The notes: generated by a model from the sequence alone, not told the origin. Shown: positions 25,523-35,765, numbered from the stretch's first letter. The stretch is 64,000 bases of DNA from a bacterium (GCA_017403285.1 JAFQOI010000150.1:1-64000), one strand, 5' to 3'. A program made the numbers and translations.

Positions 25523-27323
25523 ACTTTTAGTGCCTGCCAATAATAAAATTGTTGCTATCGCCGCTATAAATGCTGGTGCGGATGCTGTTTATATGGGCTT
25601 TTCTAAATATGGTGCTAGATTTCAAGCCGGTAATTCTCTCGAGGATATTGTTGAGGTTGTTGAATATGCCCATAAATATAGAGTGAAAGTTTATATTACG
25701 GTTAATACTATATTAAAAAATGAAGAGTTGAGAGATATAGAAAAATTACTTTGGAAACTCTATTTTATCAAAGCGGATGGCATAATAATTCAAGATATGG
25801 GAATATTAGAGTGTAAATTGCCTCCAATTCCAATAATTGCAAGTACTCAGTGTCATAATGAAACATTAGAAAAAATTAAATTTTTAGAAAAGATGGGATT
25901 TCAAAGAGTTATTTTGCCTAGAGAAATATCTTTAGATGAAATTAAAAATATTTCTCAAAAATCCACCATACAATTAGAATGTTTTATTCATGGCGCATTG
26001 TGTGTTTCTTATAGCGGTCAATGCTATTTAAGTCGTTCTATTGGGGCAAGAAGTGCAAATCGTGGTGCGTGTGCTCAACCTTGTCGAAAAAAATATTCTC
26101 TTCAAGATGCGGATGGTAATTTTATTATCAGAAATAAGTACCTTTTAAGCTTGAAAGATTTAAACCTTTCAGAACATTTAGAAAACTTAATTTTGTCTGG
26201 GATTACATCTTTTAAAATAGAAGGAAGACTCAAAAATTTATCTTATGTTGCAAATACAACAGCTTTTTATAGAAATGCCATTGACAAGATTTTGGATAAT
26301 TATGGATTAAAACGTTCATCTCAAGGTAAAAGTTATATTGATTTTGAGCCTGATTTGTATAAGTCTTTCAATAGGGGATTTACTGATTTTAATATTACTG
26401 GTGAAAAGAAAAATGTTGCAACAATAAATTATAATAATTCATTAGGTGAGTATATCGGTATAGTCCAAAATGTAAGAAAAGACCATTTTATGCTGAATAC
26501 AGATATCTTAAATAATGGTGATGGCATCTGCTTTTTTGATGAATTTAAAACTTTGAAAGGGACAAATATAAATAAGACAGAAGGGAAAAAAGTTTTCCCT
26601 CAGGAAATTAAAGGAATAAAAGAAGGCTCTAAAATATATAGAAATTTTGATAAAGAATTTGAAGACAAGTTTAAAACTTCGGAAATGAAACGTAAAATTC
26701 CTGTTAATGTAAAGGTTAAAGAGTTAAAATTTGGTTATTTATTTATATTAACTGATGAAGAAAATAATAGTAGTGTGTATCTTTCAGAAAAGAATTTTGA
26801 AAAAGCATTAAATGATGCAAAATCATTAGAAACAATTAAAGTTCAACTCGCGAAAATGGGAAATACTATTTTTGAAGTTGTTCACTCGGATATAGATATA
26901 AATAATGTACCATTTATAAAAGTTGCACAAATCAATGAAATAAGACGATATTTGGTGGAACAATTAAATAGAATAAGACGTAAAAATTACAAATATAATT
27001 TTAGAAAACCTCCATTTTCAGATGAAGAATATCCTATAAAAGAACTTGATTATAGAGCGAATATTTTTAATGATAAAGCAAAGTTGTTTTATGAAAAACA
27101 TGGTTCAATAGTGAAAGAACCTGCTTTTGAGGCGCAAACGTCATTTGATGGTAAAACATTAATGACTTCAAAATATTGTATAAAAAATCAATTAGGGTTG
27201 TGTCCAAAACAAGGCAAAATAAACAAATACAAAGAACCTTACCGTCTAATAGACGAATTCAACAAGGAGTTCCTTGTTGAATTCAATTGTAAAGGTTGTG
27301 TTATGAAATTAAGTAGTATATAA
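25467..27323 (+). CDS. Peptidase U32 family protein
   Basis: 618 residues. TIM-barrel N-domain with LLVPANNKIVAIAAINAGADAVYMG form and the U32 signature region ~175-215 (ECFIHGALCVSYSGQCYLS, then ARSANRGACAQPC). Cysteines there match members such as the RlhA/TrhP-type RNA hydroxylases and YhbU-type proteins, so RNA modification or ubiquinone-type hydroxylation is as possible as proteolysis. A long C-terminal extension (from ~330) is like the larger U32 collagenase/RlhA group. The start overlaps the Clp-N gene by 56 bases; AGGGG lies four bases ahead of ATG 25467. No gap before the convergent protease gene. Confidence 0.85.
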   Translation: MLLKSNRDLKIKCQASEFELLVPANNKIVAIAAINAGADAVYMGFSKYGARFQAGNSLEDIVEVVEYAHKYRVKVYITVNTILKNEELRDIEKLLWKLYFIKADGIIIQDMGILECKLPPIPIIASTQCHNETLEKIKFLEKMGFQRVILPREISLDEIKNISQKSTIQLECFIHGALCVSYSGQCYLSRSIGARSANRGACAQPCRKKYSLQDADGNFIIRNKYLLSLKDLNLSEHLENLILSGITSFKIEGRLKNLSYVANTTAFYRNAIDKILDNYGLKRSSQGKSYIDFEPDLYKSFNRGFTDFNITGEKKNVATINYNNSLGEYIGIVQNVRKDHFMLNTDILNNGDGICFFDEFKTLKGTNINKTEGKKVFPQEIKGIKEGSKIYRNFDKEFEDKFKTSEMKRKIPVNVKVKELKFGYLFILTDEENNSSVYLSEKNFEKALNDAKSLETIKVQLAKMGNTIFEVVHSDIDINNVPFIKVAQINEIRRYLVEQLNRIRRKNYKYNFRKPPFSDEEYPIKELDYRANIFNDKAKLFYEKHGSIVKEPAFEAQTSFDGKTLMTSKYCIKNQLGLCPKQGKINKYKEPYRLIDEFNKEFLVEFNCKGCVMKLSSI

Positions 27324-27324
27324 A

Positions 27325-27909
27325 TTATGATCTTTTTAATGAAGCATATGCTGGTTGATTAGCGATAAGGTTAGCGATTGATGTAGATTGGTTGCCATCT
27401 TTAGTATATAATTTTGATAAGTAGTTTAATCTTTTTACCAATTTAGAAGAGTTGCTTTTTAAAGAAGGATTAACGTTTGTGAATGCTACCCAAGTTTGAA
27501 CTTCAGTTGTCCAAGCTTTAACTTCTTCTTCGTAAGTTTTAGTATTTTCATGGTGAACGCTTTCGTGAGCGATTAAGCAAGCAACTGCTTCAACTGGAGC
27601 ATTTTTATAATCTGCGCTGATTATGATAACTAATCTGCCGTCTGCTGTTTTTGCTGTTACAGCTTCACAAGTGCCATAACCCATTGCAGCCATATTTCTG
27701 AACATTAATTTAATAGGTTTACCTGTTGAATTGTTACCTTTGATAACGTTGATAACTTGAGTTTTATTCATTGCTTCTAATTTATTTAATGCGCTTACTA
27801 AAACAGGTTGTTTTGTATTAGCAGAGAAATCTGCAGCAACTGCTGTATTTGCAAAACCAAACAAAATTAATGCGCTAAAAAGCACAAGTACTTTACTCAT
27901 AAATTTCAT
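27325..27909 (-). CDS. Secreted zincin-like metalloprotease
   Basis: 194 residues with a clear signal peptide (VLVLFSALILFGFANTAVAA, cut near residue 26). The motif H115-E116-S-V-H119 fits the HExxH zinc site, and the acidic YEEEVKAW a few residues later could supply the third ligand. No known family is recognised. AAGGA sits nine bases before the ATG. Ends one base from the convergent U32 gene, so no terminator space. Probably acts in the periplasm or outside. Confidence 0.65.
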   Translation of the reverse strand: MKFMSKVLVLFSALILFGFANTAVAADFSANTKQPVLVSALNKLEAMNKTQVINVIKGNNSTGKPIKLMFRNMAAMGYGTCEAVTAKTADGRLVIIISADYKNAPVEAVACLIAHESVHHENTKTYEEEVKAWTTEVQTWVAFTNVNPSLKSNSSKLVKRLNYLSKLYTKDGNQSTSIANLIANQPAYASLKRS

Positions 27910-28183
27910 AACAGGGAATCCTTTAAGAACAACTACTTTTAAATTAAAAATTAATAACTTAACCTTACTCTTTACTTATCGGCAACATGAATTTGCAACT
28001 TTAGTAAAAGGTTTAATTTTTTTTGGTTTTTTGTAACATTTCTTAAAAAATCAAAATGAATAATCCTTAAAAGGCAATAATAGAGTGATTTTCGAGATTT
28101 GGTAATTGTGATTAGAATTTTAATTTATTGAGAAAAAAAAACAAATTAACTAGAATATTTATGTAGTTAATTTGGGGAAAGTC
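27910..28183. other. Divergent intergenic region, no gene seen
   Basis: 274 bases between the divergently transcribed secreted protease and lpd. It is AT-rich with several poly-A/T tracts and has no open frame with a ribosome site, no tRNA and no strong hairpin. It must hold both promoters; I cannot place them with confidence. Confidence 0.5.
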
Positions 28184-29533
28184 ATGTTTGATATAGGAAT
28201 TATAGGTGCAGGTCCAGCGGGATATACCGCAGCAATAAGAGCAAGCCAATTAGGGCTTAATGTTGTTTTATTTGAGAAAAATTTTGTTGGTGGTACTTGT
28301 TTAAACAGAGGATGCATTCCCACAAAAACTATTTTGCATTGTGCTGAGATGTATAAAGAATTAAAAAATGCGTCTAAATATGGAATTGAGGCAGAAAATA
28401 TAAATTTTAATTTTGAAAAGGTTTGGGAACGCCAAAAAACAGTTTCTGAAAAAATAAGAAAATCTTTAATGGCGCTTATAAAAAGCAATGAAATAACAGT
28501 CATCGAGGGTAAAGCAGAAATTATTGATGCGCATAATATTAAATGTGCAGAAAACAACTATGAAGTAAAAAACATTATAATTGCTTCAGGTTCAAAACCA
28601 AATTTAATAAACTTTAACGGCAATTATGATAAAGAATTTATATTGACCTCAGATGAAATATTAAATATTGAAAAATTACCGACAAGCGTGTTAATTGTTG
28701 GCTCTGGCGCAATTGGCGTTGAATGGGCACGAATTTTAAGTTCTTTTAATGTTAAAGTTACTGTCGTTGAAATGATGGATAAACTTGTTCCGCCCGCTGA
28801 TATTGATATTTCAGACAGACTTGTAAGATTATTTAAGAAAAGCAGAATTGATTTTTATACATCTACTACAATAGAAAAAATTGATGGAAAAACAATTTAT
28901 TTATCAAATGGAAAAATAGTTGAAGTAGATTGTATTTTATTGGGGGCGGGAAGAAGAATAGAAACTGATTTTGGCGAATTATCAAAAAATCTAAAAATAG
29001 AAAGATTTATTGAAGTTGATGATAATTTTAGGACAAATATAGATAATATATTTGCAATTGGTGATGTAAATGGAGTTTCTATGCTTGCGCATGCTGCATC
29101 AAAGCAAGCAGAAAATGTTATAGATTACATTGTATCGGGTAAAAATCATAAATTTGATAAAAATGTAGTGCCATCTGTAATATATGGTACGCCTGAAATA
29201 GCATCTGTTGGGAAAACAGAACAACAGCTAATGCAAGAGGGGCTTGAATATAAAAAATCCTTCTTCCCTATTTCTGCGTTAGGCAAAGCATATGCAGAGG
29301 ATAAGATAGAAGGATTTATAAAAATTCTTGCTACTAATAATGAAATTTTAGGTGTGCATATTATTTCAGAAGAAGCTAGTGCTCTTGTTCAACAAATGGC
29401 AATTTCAATGCAAAATAAACTTTCGCCGAAAAATGTTAGTGCGACAATATTTGCTCATCCTACATATTCTGAAGGAATACTTGAAAGTTTGTTTGCACTA
29501 GATAACAAAGCAATACATATACCTAAACAGTAG
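28184..29533 (+). CDS. lpd: Dihydrolipoamide dehydrogenase family flavoprotein
   Basis: FAD-dependent pyridine nucleotide-disulfide oxidoreductase of 449 residues. FAD motif GAGPAG at the start, redox disulfide in GGTCLNRGCIPTK, NAD-binding GSGAIGVEWA, FAD-binding FAIGDVNG and a C-terminal catalytic HPTYSEG. These fit E3 of 2-oxoacid dehydrogenase or glycine cleavage complexes. No E2, lipoyl or GCV genes are near, so the partner is unknown. ATG 28184 is preferred over TTG 28172 because GGGGAAAG precedes it. Its 3' end overlaps the opposite gene by 11 bases. Confidence 0.9.
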   Translation: MFDIGIIGAGPAGYTAAIRASQLGLNVVLFEKNFVGGTCLNRGCIPTKTILHCAEMYKELKNASKYGIEAENINFNFEKVWERQKTVSEKIRKSLMALIKSNEITVIEGKAEIIDAHNIKCAENNYEVKNIIIASGSKPNLINFNGNYDKEFILTSDEILNIEKLPTSVLIVGSGAIGVEWARILSSFNVKVTVVEMMDKLVPPADIDISDRLVRLFKKSRIDFYTSTTIEKIDGKTIYLSNGKIVEVDCILLGAGRRIETDFGELSKNLKIERFIEVDDNFRTNIDNIFAIGDVNGVSMLAHAASKQAENVIDYIVSGKNHKFDKNVVPSVIYGTPEIASVGKTEQQLMQEGLEYKKSFFPISALGKAYAEDKIEGFIKILATNNEILGVHIISEEASALVQQMAISMQNKLSPKNVSATIFAHPTYSEGILESLFALDNKAIHIPKQ

Positions 29534-30437
29534 CATTTAATTTATCTAATTGCTTTTGTTTGTTTTTTTCAACAATTTTGTCTTTGACTTTGGTTGCAGC
29601 GAATGCTGCTAAGCCAACGCCAATGGCGGCTGCTATATATGAAAGTGCGCCAAATGCGTTTGTTTTTGCTACCTTTTTTGCTAATTCTTTGGGTAAATTA
29701 GAATTTGCCCATTTGCAACCTCTTATAGAAGCCATTGTTTCTTCTAGAACAACTGGTGCAAATGAAAGAGTGGATAGTAATCCCGAATTTTCTCTTACAA
29801 AATTATTGGCTTTTTGTGTTTTAGTGAGTTCTTTGCCATCTTTGGCTTCTGATTTTTTGCTTATAGCGGAATATATCATCATTCCTGTTGCCAATATTAA
29901 TGCAGGAATACGCATACCTTGCATTGCTCTCCAGAATTTTGAATTATTATAATTAAATGCATGTCCGATTTCGTGGAAAATGGCATTTGGAAGTTTTTCG
30001 CGGTTGACCAAAATAGAGTTTTTTTCGTGCATTATTTCGCCTAATACATTTTTAATTTCTTTAGTAGAAAAGGCTGCATTTTTTCCGTGTGCAATACCAG
30101 AATATGCATTGAGTAAATCGTGTACTGAATCTGGTAATCCTGTTAAATTAAGTCCGCCCCATTTTACATGGTTAATTTTTACACCTTTATCTGCCAATTT
30201 TGTCATTTTTAAAATATTATCAGCAGCATTGTTCATTGCTTTTATTTCTTCAGGGGTCATTGATTTAGGAATTTTTGTTATCCCACCTACGCTTACTAAA
30301 CTGAGAGGAATACTTACACTAGAAGCTAAAGAACCTGCTAATAGTGCACTTTTTGTTCCTTTCATTTTTTCTTTCATCTGTTTTTTTGTTGCCGAAAATG
30401 CGGCAGTGTTTTGTACACTTACACGTTGAATTGTCAT
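29523..30437 (-). CDS. Membrane zincin-like protease
   Basis: 304 residues. The zinc motif is H155-E156-I-G-H159 (FHEIGHAFNY); ETMAS with a Glu at ~231 could be the third ligand. Hydrophobic segments at ~32-52, ~172-190 and ~255-275 suggest a membrane-bound protein. The N-terminus MTIQRVSVQNTAAFSA has no signal peptide and resembles tails of other proteins here. The ATG follows a GGAGTG site. No family is recognised. Its end overlaps lpd on the other strand. Confidence 0.65.
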   Translation of the reverse strand: MTIQRVSVQNTAAFSATKKQMKEKMKGTKSALLAGSLASSVSIPLSLVSVGGITKIPKSMTPEEIKAMNNAADNILKMTKLADKGVKINHVKWGGLNLTGLPDSVHDLLNAYSGIAHGKNAAFSTKEIKNVLGEIMHEKNSILVNREKLPNAIFHEIGHAFNYNNSKFWRAMQGMRIPALILATGMMIYSAISKKSEAKDGKELTKTQKANNFVRENSGLLSTLSFAPVVLEETMASIRGCKWANSNLPKELAKKVAKTNAFGALSYIAAAIGVGLAAFAATKVKDKIVEKNKQKQLDKLNATV

Positions 30438-30534
30438 CTTTTCACTCCGAATTAAAATTTCTTACTTACATATTTATTAAAAATTTTCGGAAGTAATAAT
30501 TGATTTTATATATGAAGTTGTTAACAAATGTTAA

Positions 30535-30936
30535 TTATAGAACTTTTTGAAAAATAGTATCGGTATTTGATTCTATATAGTTTTGCAATTTTTCAATAAG
30601 TAGGGGAGAAAAGTTATATTTATTATCTGCTGGGACAATTTTTATAAAAGAACTATAGCCATCTTTAGTGCATACAGATGCTAAAAATTCTTTAGAGTAT
30701 GCCCTAAAAAGCACACTTCCTGTTTTAAATTGTATTTCTTCTATTGAATAATTATGTTCATTAATTGCTGACAAAAGCAGATATAAAAGGTTTTCTGATG
30801 AAGTTTTATATGTTTGAGTAAAGTCACTCGCAATAGATGGAGGTTTTACTGGCAGGTTAGTAGGCACAGTATTAGAGAACGCTGACTGTGCTGTTGTGAA
30901 ACAGAGAATTGATAATAATATAAAAAGTTTCCTCAT
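30535..30936 (-). CDS. Small secreted hypothetical protein
   Basis: 133 residues from the ATG at 30936, which gives a signal peptide (MRKLFILLSILCFTTAQSAF). An in-frame ATG five codons earlier would lie inside polA and spoil the signal. The mature part (~110 residues) is mixed alpha/beta with TGSVLFRAYSKEFLASV. It overlaps the polA stop (TAATG), so it is probably translated from the same mRNA. I do not recognise it. Confidence 0.65.
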   Translation of the reverse strand: MRKLFILLSILCFTTAQSAFSNTVPTNLPVKPPSIASDFTQTYKTSSENLLYLLLSAINEHNYSIEEIQFKTGSVLFRAYSKEFLASVCTKDGYSSFIKIVPADNKYNFSPLLIEKLQNYIESNTDTIFQKVL

Positions 30937-33809
30937 TATATTTCCATCCAAGACTTACCTTTATATATGTCTATTTTTAGTGGTACTAAGAATGGTTGAT
31001 CAAGTTCCATTGCTTTTTGTACCATAGAAGATACCTGCTCTACTTCAGTATCAACTGTTTCTATTACAAGTTCATCATGCACTTGGATGATTATTTTTGA
31101 TTTAATGTTATTTTTGTCAAAGTCATTTTGAAGCCTAATCATTGCAAGTTTCATCACGTCAGCGGCAGTTCCCTGAATAGGTGCATTAATTGCTGCTCTT
31201 ATTGCGGCCTCTTGAATTTTTGCATTTGTGCTCATTAGTCCAGAAGCAAGATAACGTTTTCTGCCATATATTGTTTCAACATATCCATGAGACATTGCAA
31301 AACTTTTTGTATCTTCCATATATTTTTTAATATCAGGATAAGTTGCAAAATATCTATCAATGAATTCTTGTGCTTCAAAAGGAGAAATACCAAGACTTGA
31401 AGCAAGCCCATAACGAGATTGACCGTATACTATACCAAAGTTAACGGCTTTTGCTTTCGAGCGCATTTCTTTTGTAACTTCTTCCATTGGAACGTCAAAA
31501 ACCTTACTCGCAGTTGATGCGTGTACATCTTCATCTTCGCAAAATGCTTCTATTAAATTATCATCACGAGAAATATGTGCAAGTAATCTTAATTCTATTT
31601 GTGAATAGTCTGCTGAAATTATTAAATTATCAGGGTTTTCTGGTGTAAATGCACCTCTTATTCTGTTGCCAAGTTTTGTTCTTGTTGGAATATTTTGTAA
31701 ATTTGGATTAGAAGATGACAATCTTCCTGTTGTTGTTATTGTTTGGTTAAAACTTGTGTGTATTCTTCTATCTGATGGGCTAATAAGTTCTGGCAGAGTA
31801 TCGACATAGGTGCTTTTTAATTTTGCTAAGTGTCTTTGCTCTAATATATCTTTAGCAATTTGATTATCTTCTGCGAGTGTTTCAAGAACTTTTGCGCTTG
31901 TTGAAAAGCCTGTTTTAGACTTCATTCCCTTTGCTTTAAGATTCATTTTCCCAAAGAGAATATCTCCAACTTGTTTTGGAGAATTGATATTAAATCTTTC
32001 ACCTGCTTGTTCATAGATTTTATTTTCAATAATATCAAGTTTTTCATTTATTTCTTTTTCTATTCCACTTAAGCAAGCAGTATCAATATGTGCGCCATTT
32101 TCTTCCATTTTTGCAAGAACAAGACATAAAGGAGTTTCTATGTCATACAAAATATCAAGTTCTTTTTCTTCTAAATTTTCTTGCCAATATTTTGTTAAAA
32201 GAAGTGTCGCAAATGCATCATCACAAGCGTATGAAGCGGCTTCTTCTATTGGTACTGTCTCTATTGTTAGTGAAGAAGAATTATTTTTTAGAAGTTCTTC
32301 ATATTCAACCATGATATAGTCAAGATAATTGCTTGCTTGTTGTTTTAATCCGTGTTTTGAAGATGAATCTTTAACGTAACTTGCAAGCATTGTGTCAAAG
32401 ATTATATTTTTCACAGGCATGTTGTGATGATTTAATACGTGATAATCAAATTTTGCATTTTGTAATGTCTTTGCTATTGCTTCATCTACTATAATTGGGG
32501 CAAGTTTTTCTCTAATAATTTCCAAATCGAGTTGTTGTCCAAATTGGTGGAAAACAGGAATATAATATGATTTTATAACATCATTTTGAGAATTATCTAT
32601 TTTTACTCTACCATTTTTTGCACCAATTTGAGCACATACTGCAATGGAAATGCCAACTAAATCGCATTCAAAAGGATTAATTCCTGTTGTTTCAACATCA
32701 ATAGAAAAAAGTGTATGTTTACGAAGTTCGCTTATTAGATTATCAAGTTTTTTTTCAGTATCAACAATATTTTTTTCGTGGTTATATTCTTTGTGCGATG
32801 AAGAAATAAGCATGTCGCTAATACCAAGACCTAATTGTAGTTGTCCTTGTTGTGGGGCAGTTGTTTTTTCTATATTTGCACAATCCGGTGCAACTTTTGC
32901 TTCTGAAACACCAATTTTAAATGGTTTTAATATAGTGTCTGAATTTTTGAGAAAATTATAAAATTGATTTTTCTTGAAAAATTCTATAACCGCATCATAG
33001 TTTGGCATTTCTAGTTTGGCACAATTAAAGTCATAATCTACGTCTAAGTCTTTTTGGATAGTAGCAAGTTCTTTGCTTAGAATCGCAATTTCTTTTCCTT
33101 CTTCTAGTTTTTTGTGTAATGCTTTTTCTGTAACTTCGTTAAGTCTTTCATAGATTTGTTCAAGTTTATCAAATCTGGAAAGAAGTTTGCAGGCAGTTTT
33201 ATCACCAATGCCTTTAATACCTGGAATATTATCAGAAGTATCACCAGAAAGACCTTTATAGTCTGTTATTTGATATGGATAAACACCCATTTTGTCAAAT
33301 ACTTTGTACCAATCGTAAGTTATTAATTCACCTTTTGAAGGGACAATAACAGTTATAAATCCTTCTCTATCTACAAGTTGGAAAGAATCTCTATCGCCTG
33401 TTAGAATATATGTTTTATGCCTGTTTTGTTTAGCTTTTGTTGCTATTGTTCCAATAACATCATCTGCTTCGTACCCTTCTTTTGTATAAATAGGAATATT
33501 TAGTGCGTGTAGTCCTTCAACTATTAACTCTAATTGGCTTTTTAATGCATCTGGCATGCTTTCTCTATTTGCCTTGTATTCAGAATATATTTCTGTTCTA
33601 TATGTATGGCGAGAAACATCAAATGTAACAGCGATAGCGTCTGGTTTTATTTCTTTATTTTGTAGTAAGTCAAAAAGCGCTTTAAAGAAACCGAAAACAG
33701 CCCATGTTGGTTGATTATCACTGGTTTTCATTCCTGTTCGTTCAAGCGCAAAAAAGTATCGGTATGCTAGTGCGTGACCATCTATTAATATGAAATTTTT
33801 ATCTTGCAT
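30936..33809 (-). CDS. polA: DNA polymerase I
   Basis: 957 residues with all three activities: 5' nuclease (1-~290; LIDGHALAYRYFFAL, GYEADDVIGTIA, LTGDRDSFQLV), 3'-5' exonuclease with intact acidic residues (FSIDVETTGINP, later the CDD of ASYACDDAFATL) and polymerase (SADYSQIELRLLAHIS, AVNFGIVYGQSRYG, QVHDELVIE). Proofreading therefore looks active. ATG 33809 is chosen over TTG 33821 because GGGGAT lies seven bases ahead. A perfect hairpin lies just upstream (33824-33848). Confidence 0.98.
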   Translation of the reverse strand: MQDKNFILIDGHALAYRYFFALERTGMKTSDNQPTWAVFGFFKALFDLLQNKEIKPDAIAVTFDVSRHTYRTEIYSEYKANRESMPDALKSQLELIVEGLHALNIPIYTKEGYEADDVIGTIATKAKQNRHKTYILTGDRDSFQLVDREGFITVIVPSKGELITYDWYKVFDKMGVYPYQITDYKGLSGDTSDNIPGIKGIGDKTACKLLSRFDKLEQIYERLNEVTEKALHKKLEEGKEIAILSKELATIQKDLDVDYDFNCAKLEMPNYDAVIEFFKKNQFYNFLKNSDTILKPFKIGVSEAKVAPDCANIEKTTAPQQGQLQLGLGISDMLISSSHKEYNHEKNIVDTEKKLDNLISELRKHTLFSIDVETTGINPFECDLVGISIAVCAQIGAKNGRVKIDNSQNDVIKSYYIPVFHQFGQQLDLEIIREKLAPIIVDEAIAKTLQNAKFDYHVLNHHNMPVKNIIFDTMLASYVKDSSSKHGLKQQASNYLDYIMVEYEELLKNNSSSLTIETVPIEEAASYACDDAFATLLLTKYWQENLEEKELDILYDIETPLCLVLAKMEENGAHIDTACLSGIEKEINEKLDIIENKIYEQAGERFNINSPKQVGDILFGKMNLKAKGMKSKTGFSTSAKVLETLAEDNQIAKDILEQRHLAKLKSTYVDTLPELISPSDRRIHTSFNQTITTTGRLSSSNPNLQNIPTRTKLGNRIRGAFTPENPDNLIISADYSQIELRLLAHISRDDNLIEAFCEDEDVHASTASKVFDVPMEEVTKEMRSKAKAVNFGIVYGQSRYGLASSLGISPFEAQEFIDRYFATYPDIKKYMEDTKSFAMSHGYVETIYGRKRYLASGLMSTNAKIQEAAIRAAINAPIQGTAADVMKLAMIRLQNDFDKNNIKSKIIIQVHDELVIETVDTEVEQVSSMVQKAMELDQPFLVPLKIDIYKGKSWMEI

Positions 33810-33823
33810 AAATATCCCCAAAT

Positions 33824-33848
33824 CTACAATATATTAGTTATATTGTAG
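33824..33848 (-). repeat. Perfect inverted repeat upstream of polA
   Basis: CTACAATATA / TATATTGTAG, 10-bp perfect arms around a 5-base loop. It begins 15 bases before the polA ATG, directly upstream of its ribosome site. It may be an operator, an mRNA 5' hairpin, or a weak terminator for the carbamoyltransferase operon that ends at 33926; no T-run follows. Confidence 0.6.
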
Positions 33849-33925
33849 TAAAACTAAACGTTTTTCTCAATAAAAATAGAGGTTTTGTTCATAAAATGAT
33901 AATAAAGTATATATTTATTATTTAA

Positions 33926-35758
33926 TTAATCGAGTTTAAATTGTGATTGATATTGCTCAATTCCGTCGATTTTATCTTGGTCTTCTTTTAAAAGAATATA
34001 ATTTTCAAGAACAAGAACATCCAAGTCTGTGAACATAAAACATTTGTAAGCATTTTCAGGAGTATTAACTATAGGTTCCCCTCTTATGTTAAATGAAGTA
34101 TTAACAATAACAGAGCAATCAGTTAAACGTTTAAATTCGTTGATTATGTTCCAATAACGTGGGTTAACATCCTTTGAAACAGTTTGAATACGTGCCGAAT
34201 AGTTCACGTGTGTGATTGCAGGAAGTGTTGAACGGTATGCTTTTAGTTTATCAATGCCTTTATAATTTTTTTCTTCTTCTGTAAGTTCTGTTTTGATGTT
34301 ATTGGAAATGGGTCTTGTTAAAAGCATATATGGTGAGTTTTTTCCTTTTTTTATATCAAAGAATTTTTCAACATCTTCTTCAAGACAACTTGGAGCAAAA
34401 GGTCTAAATGATTCTCTTTTTTTAATTGCAAGATTTAAATTCTTTTGCATTTCTCTATTTCTTGAGTCTGCTAAAATACTTCTGTTCCCAAGTGCTCTAG
34501 GTCCATATTCCATTCGCCCTGCAAAATGTCCTATGCTTTTTCCATCGGCAATGTATCTTGCAATTATTTTGCAAACATCTTCTTCCTTTTCATATTTTGT
34601 ATATTTTGCATTAAATTTATTTAGTGTGGTAATTATTTCTTCATCATTGTATTTAGGACCAAGTAGGCTTCCTTTTTGTGAGTCTTTTTCATTAACAAAT
34701 CTATGATTGTCGAATGCATTATAGTAAATTGTTAGTGCTGCACCCAATGCTCCACCTGCATCACCAGCAGCAGGTTGAACCCATATATTCTCAAATGGAC
34801 TTTTTTCTAATAGATTTCCATTTGAAACACAATTTAATGCACAACCACCCGCAAGACAAAGATTTTTTAAACCTGTTTTTAAGTGCACATAGTTTGCAAG
34901 TTTTAATATGATTTCTTCTGTAACTACCTGTAAACTAGCGGCAATATCCATGTCGTTTTGGCTTAAAGCGGTTTCTGGTTTTCTTGCTGCTCTATTAAAA
35001 AGCTCTTCAAATTTTTTATTAAACATATAATCCGTTGTACAATAACCAAAATAATCTTGATTTAACCAAAAAGAACCATCTTCTTTTACATCAACGAGTT
35101 TTTCTAAAATTAAATCTTTGTATATTGGTTCTCCATATGGCGCAAGTCCCATTACTTTATATTCGCCAGAGTTTACTTTGAACCCTAAAAAGCCTGTAAA
35201 AGCACTATATAAAAGTCCTAATGAGTGAGGAAATTCTATTTTTTCTTTTATTTCTATTTTATTCCCTTTTCCTATTGCCCAAGTTGTTGTATCCCATTCT
35301 CCAACTCCATCCAAACAAAGAATAGCAGCTTCTTCAAATGGTGACGGATAAAATGCGCTTGCACAATGGGATTCGTGGTGTGTGGTGAAATAAATCGGAC
35401 ATTTTAGCCTTTTGTCAAAATTTTTATCTATTTCACGAGGAATAAATAATTTTTTATTCAACCATACAGGCATTGCGTTTATAAAACTTTTTAGGCTAAA
35501 AGGAGCATATGCCATTGCTGTTTCTAATATACGTTCAAATTTAACGAAAGGTTTTTCATAATAAACTACACCATCTATATCTTCAGGTATTATGTTCGCT
35601 TCTTTTAAACAATAATTAACTGCATTTATAGGAAACTCGCTATCTTGCTTAATTCTTGTAAAACGTTCTTCTTGTGCTGCTGCAATAATTTCACCGTCCT
35701 TGATTATTACGGCTGCACTATCGTGGTAATATGCGCTTATTCCTAATAAATATGTCAT
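33926..35758 (-). CDS. Carbamoyltransferase, NodU/CmcH/SxtI family
   Basis: 610 residues. N-terminal ASKHA-like domain with GISAYYHDSAAVI and the metal-binding HHESHCASAFYPSPF, then CLDGVGEW and GGCALNCVSNG; C-terminal domain with EYGPRALGNRSILADSR and NTSFNIRGEPIV. The family makes carbamoyl-adenylate from carbamoyl phosphate and ATP and passes it to a hydroxyl on a small molecule or sugar. Directly preceded by SxtJ-like and SxtK-like small membrane proteins and a TPR gene, with gaps of 8 bases or less, so it forms one operon. The substrate is unknown. Confidence 0.93.
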   Translation of the reverse strand: MTYLLGISAYYHDSAAVIIKDGEIIAAAQEERFTRIKQDSEFPINAVNYCLKEANIIPEDIDGVVYYEKPFVKFERILETAMAYAPFSLKSFINAMPVWLNKKLFIPREIDKNFDKRLKCPIYFTTHHESHCASAFYPSPFEEAAILCLDGVGEWDTTTWAIGKGNKIEIKEKIEFPHSLGLLYSAFTGFLGFKVNSGEYKVMGLAPYGEPIYKDLILEKLVDVKEDGSFWLNQDYFGYCTTDYMFNKKFEELFNRAARKPETALSQNDMDIAASLQVVTEEIILKLANYVHLKTGLKNLCLAGGCALNCVSNGNLLEKSPFENIWVQPAAGDAGGALGAALTIYYNAFDNHRFVNEKDSQKGSLLGPKYNDEEIITTLNKFNAKYTKYEKEEDVCKIIARYIADGKSIGHFAGRMEYGPRALGNRSILADSRNREMQKNLNLAIKKRESFRPFAPSCLEEDVEKFFDIKKGKNSPYMLLTRPISNNIKTELTEEEKNYKGIDKLKAYRSTLPAITHVNYSARIQTVSKDVNPRYWNIINEFKRLTDCSVIVNTSFNIRGEPIVNTPENAYKCFMFTDLDVLVLENYILLKEDQDKIDGIEQYQSQFKLD

Positions 35759-35765
35759 TTTTCAC

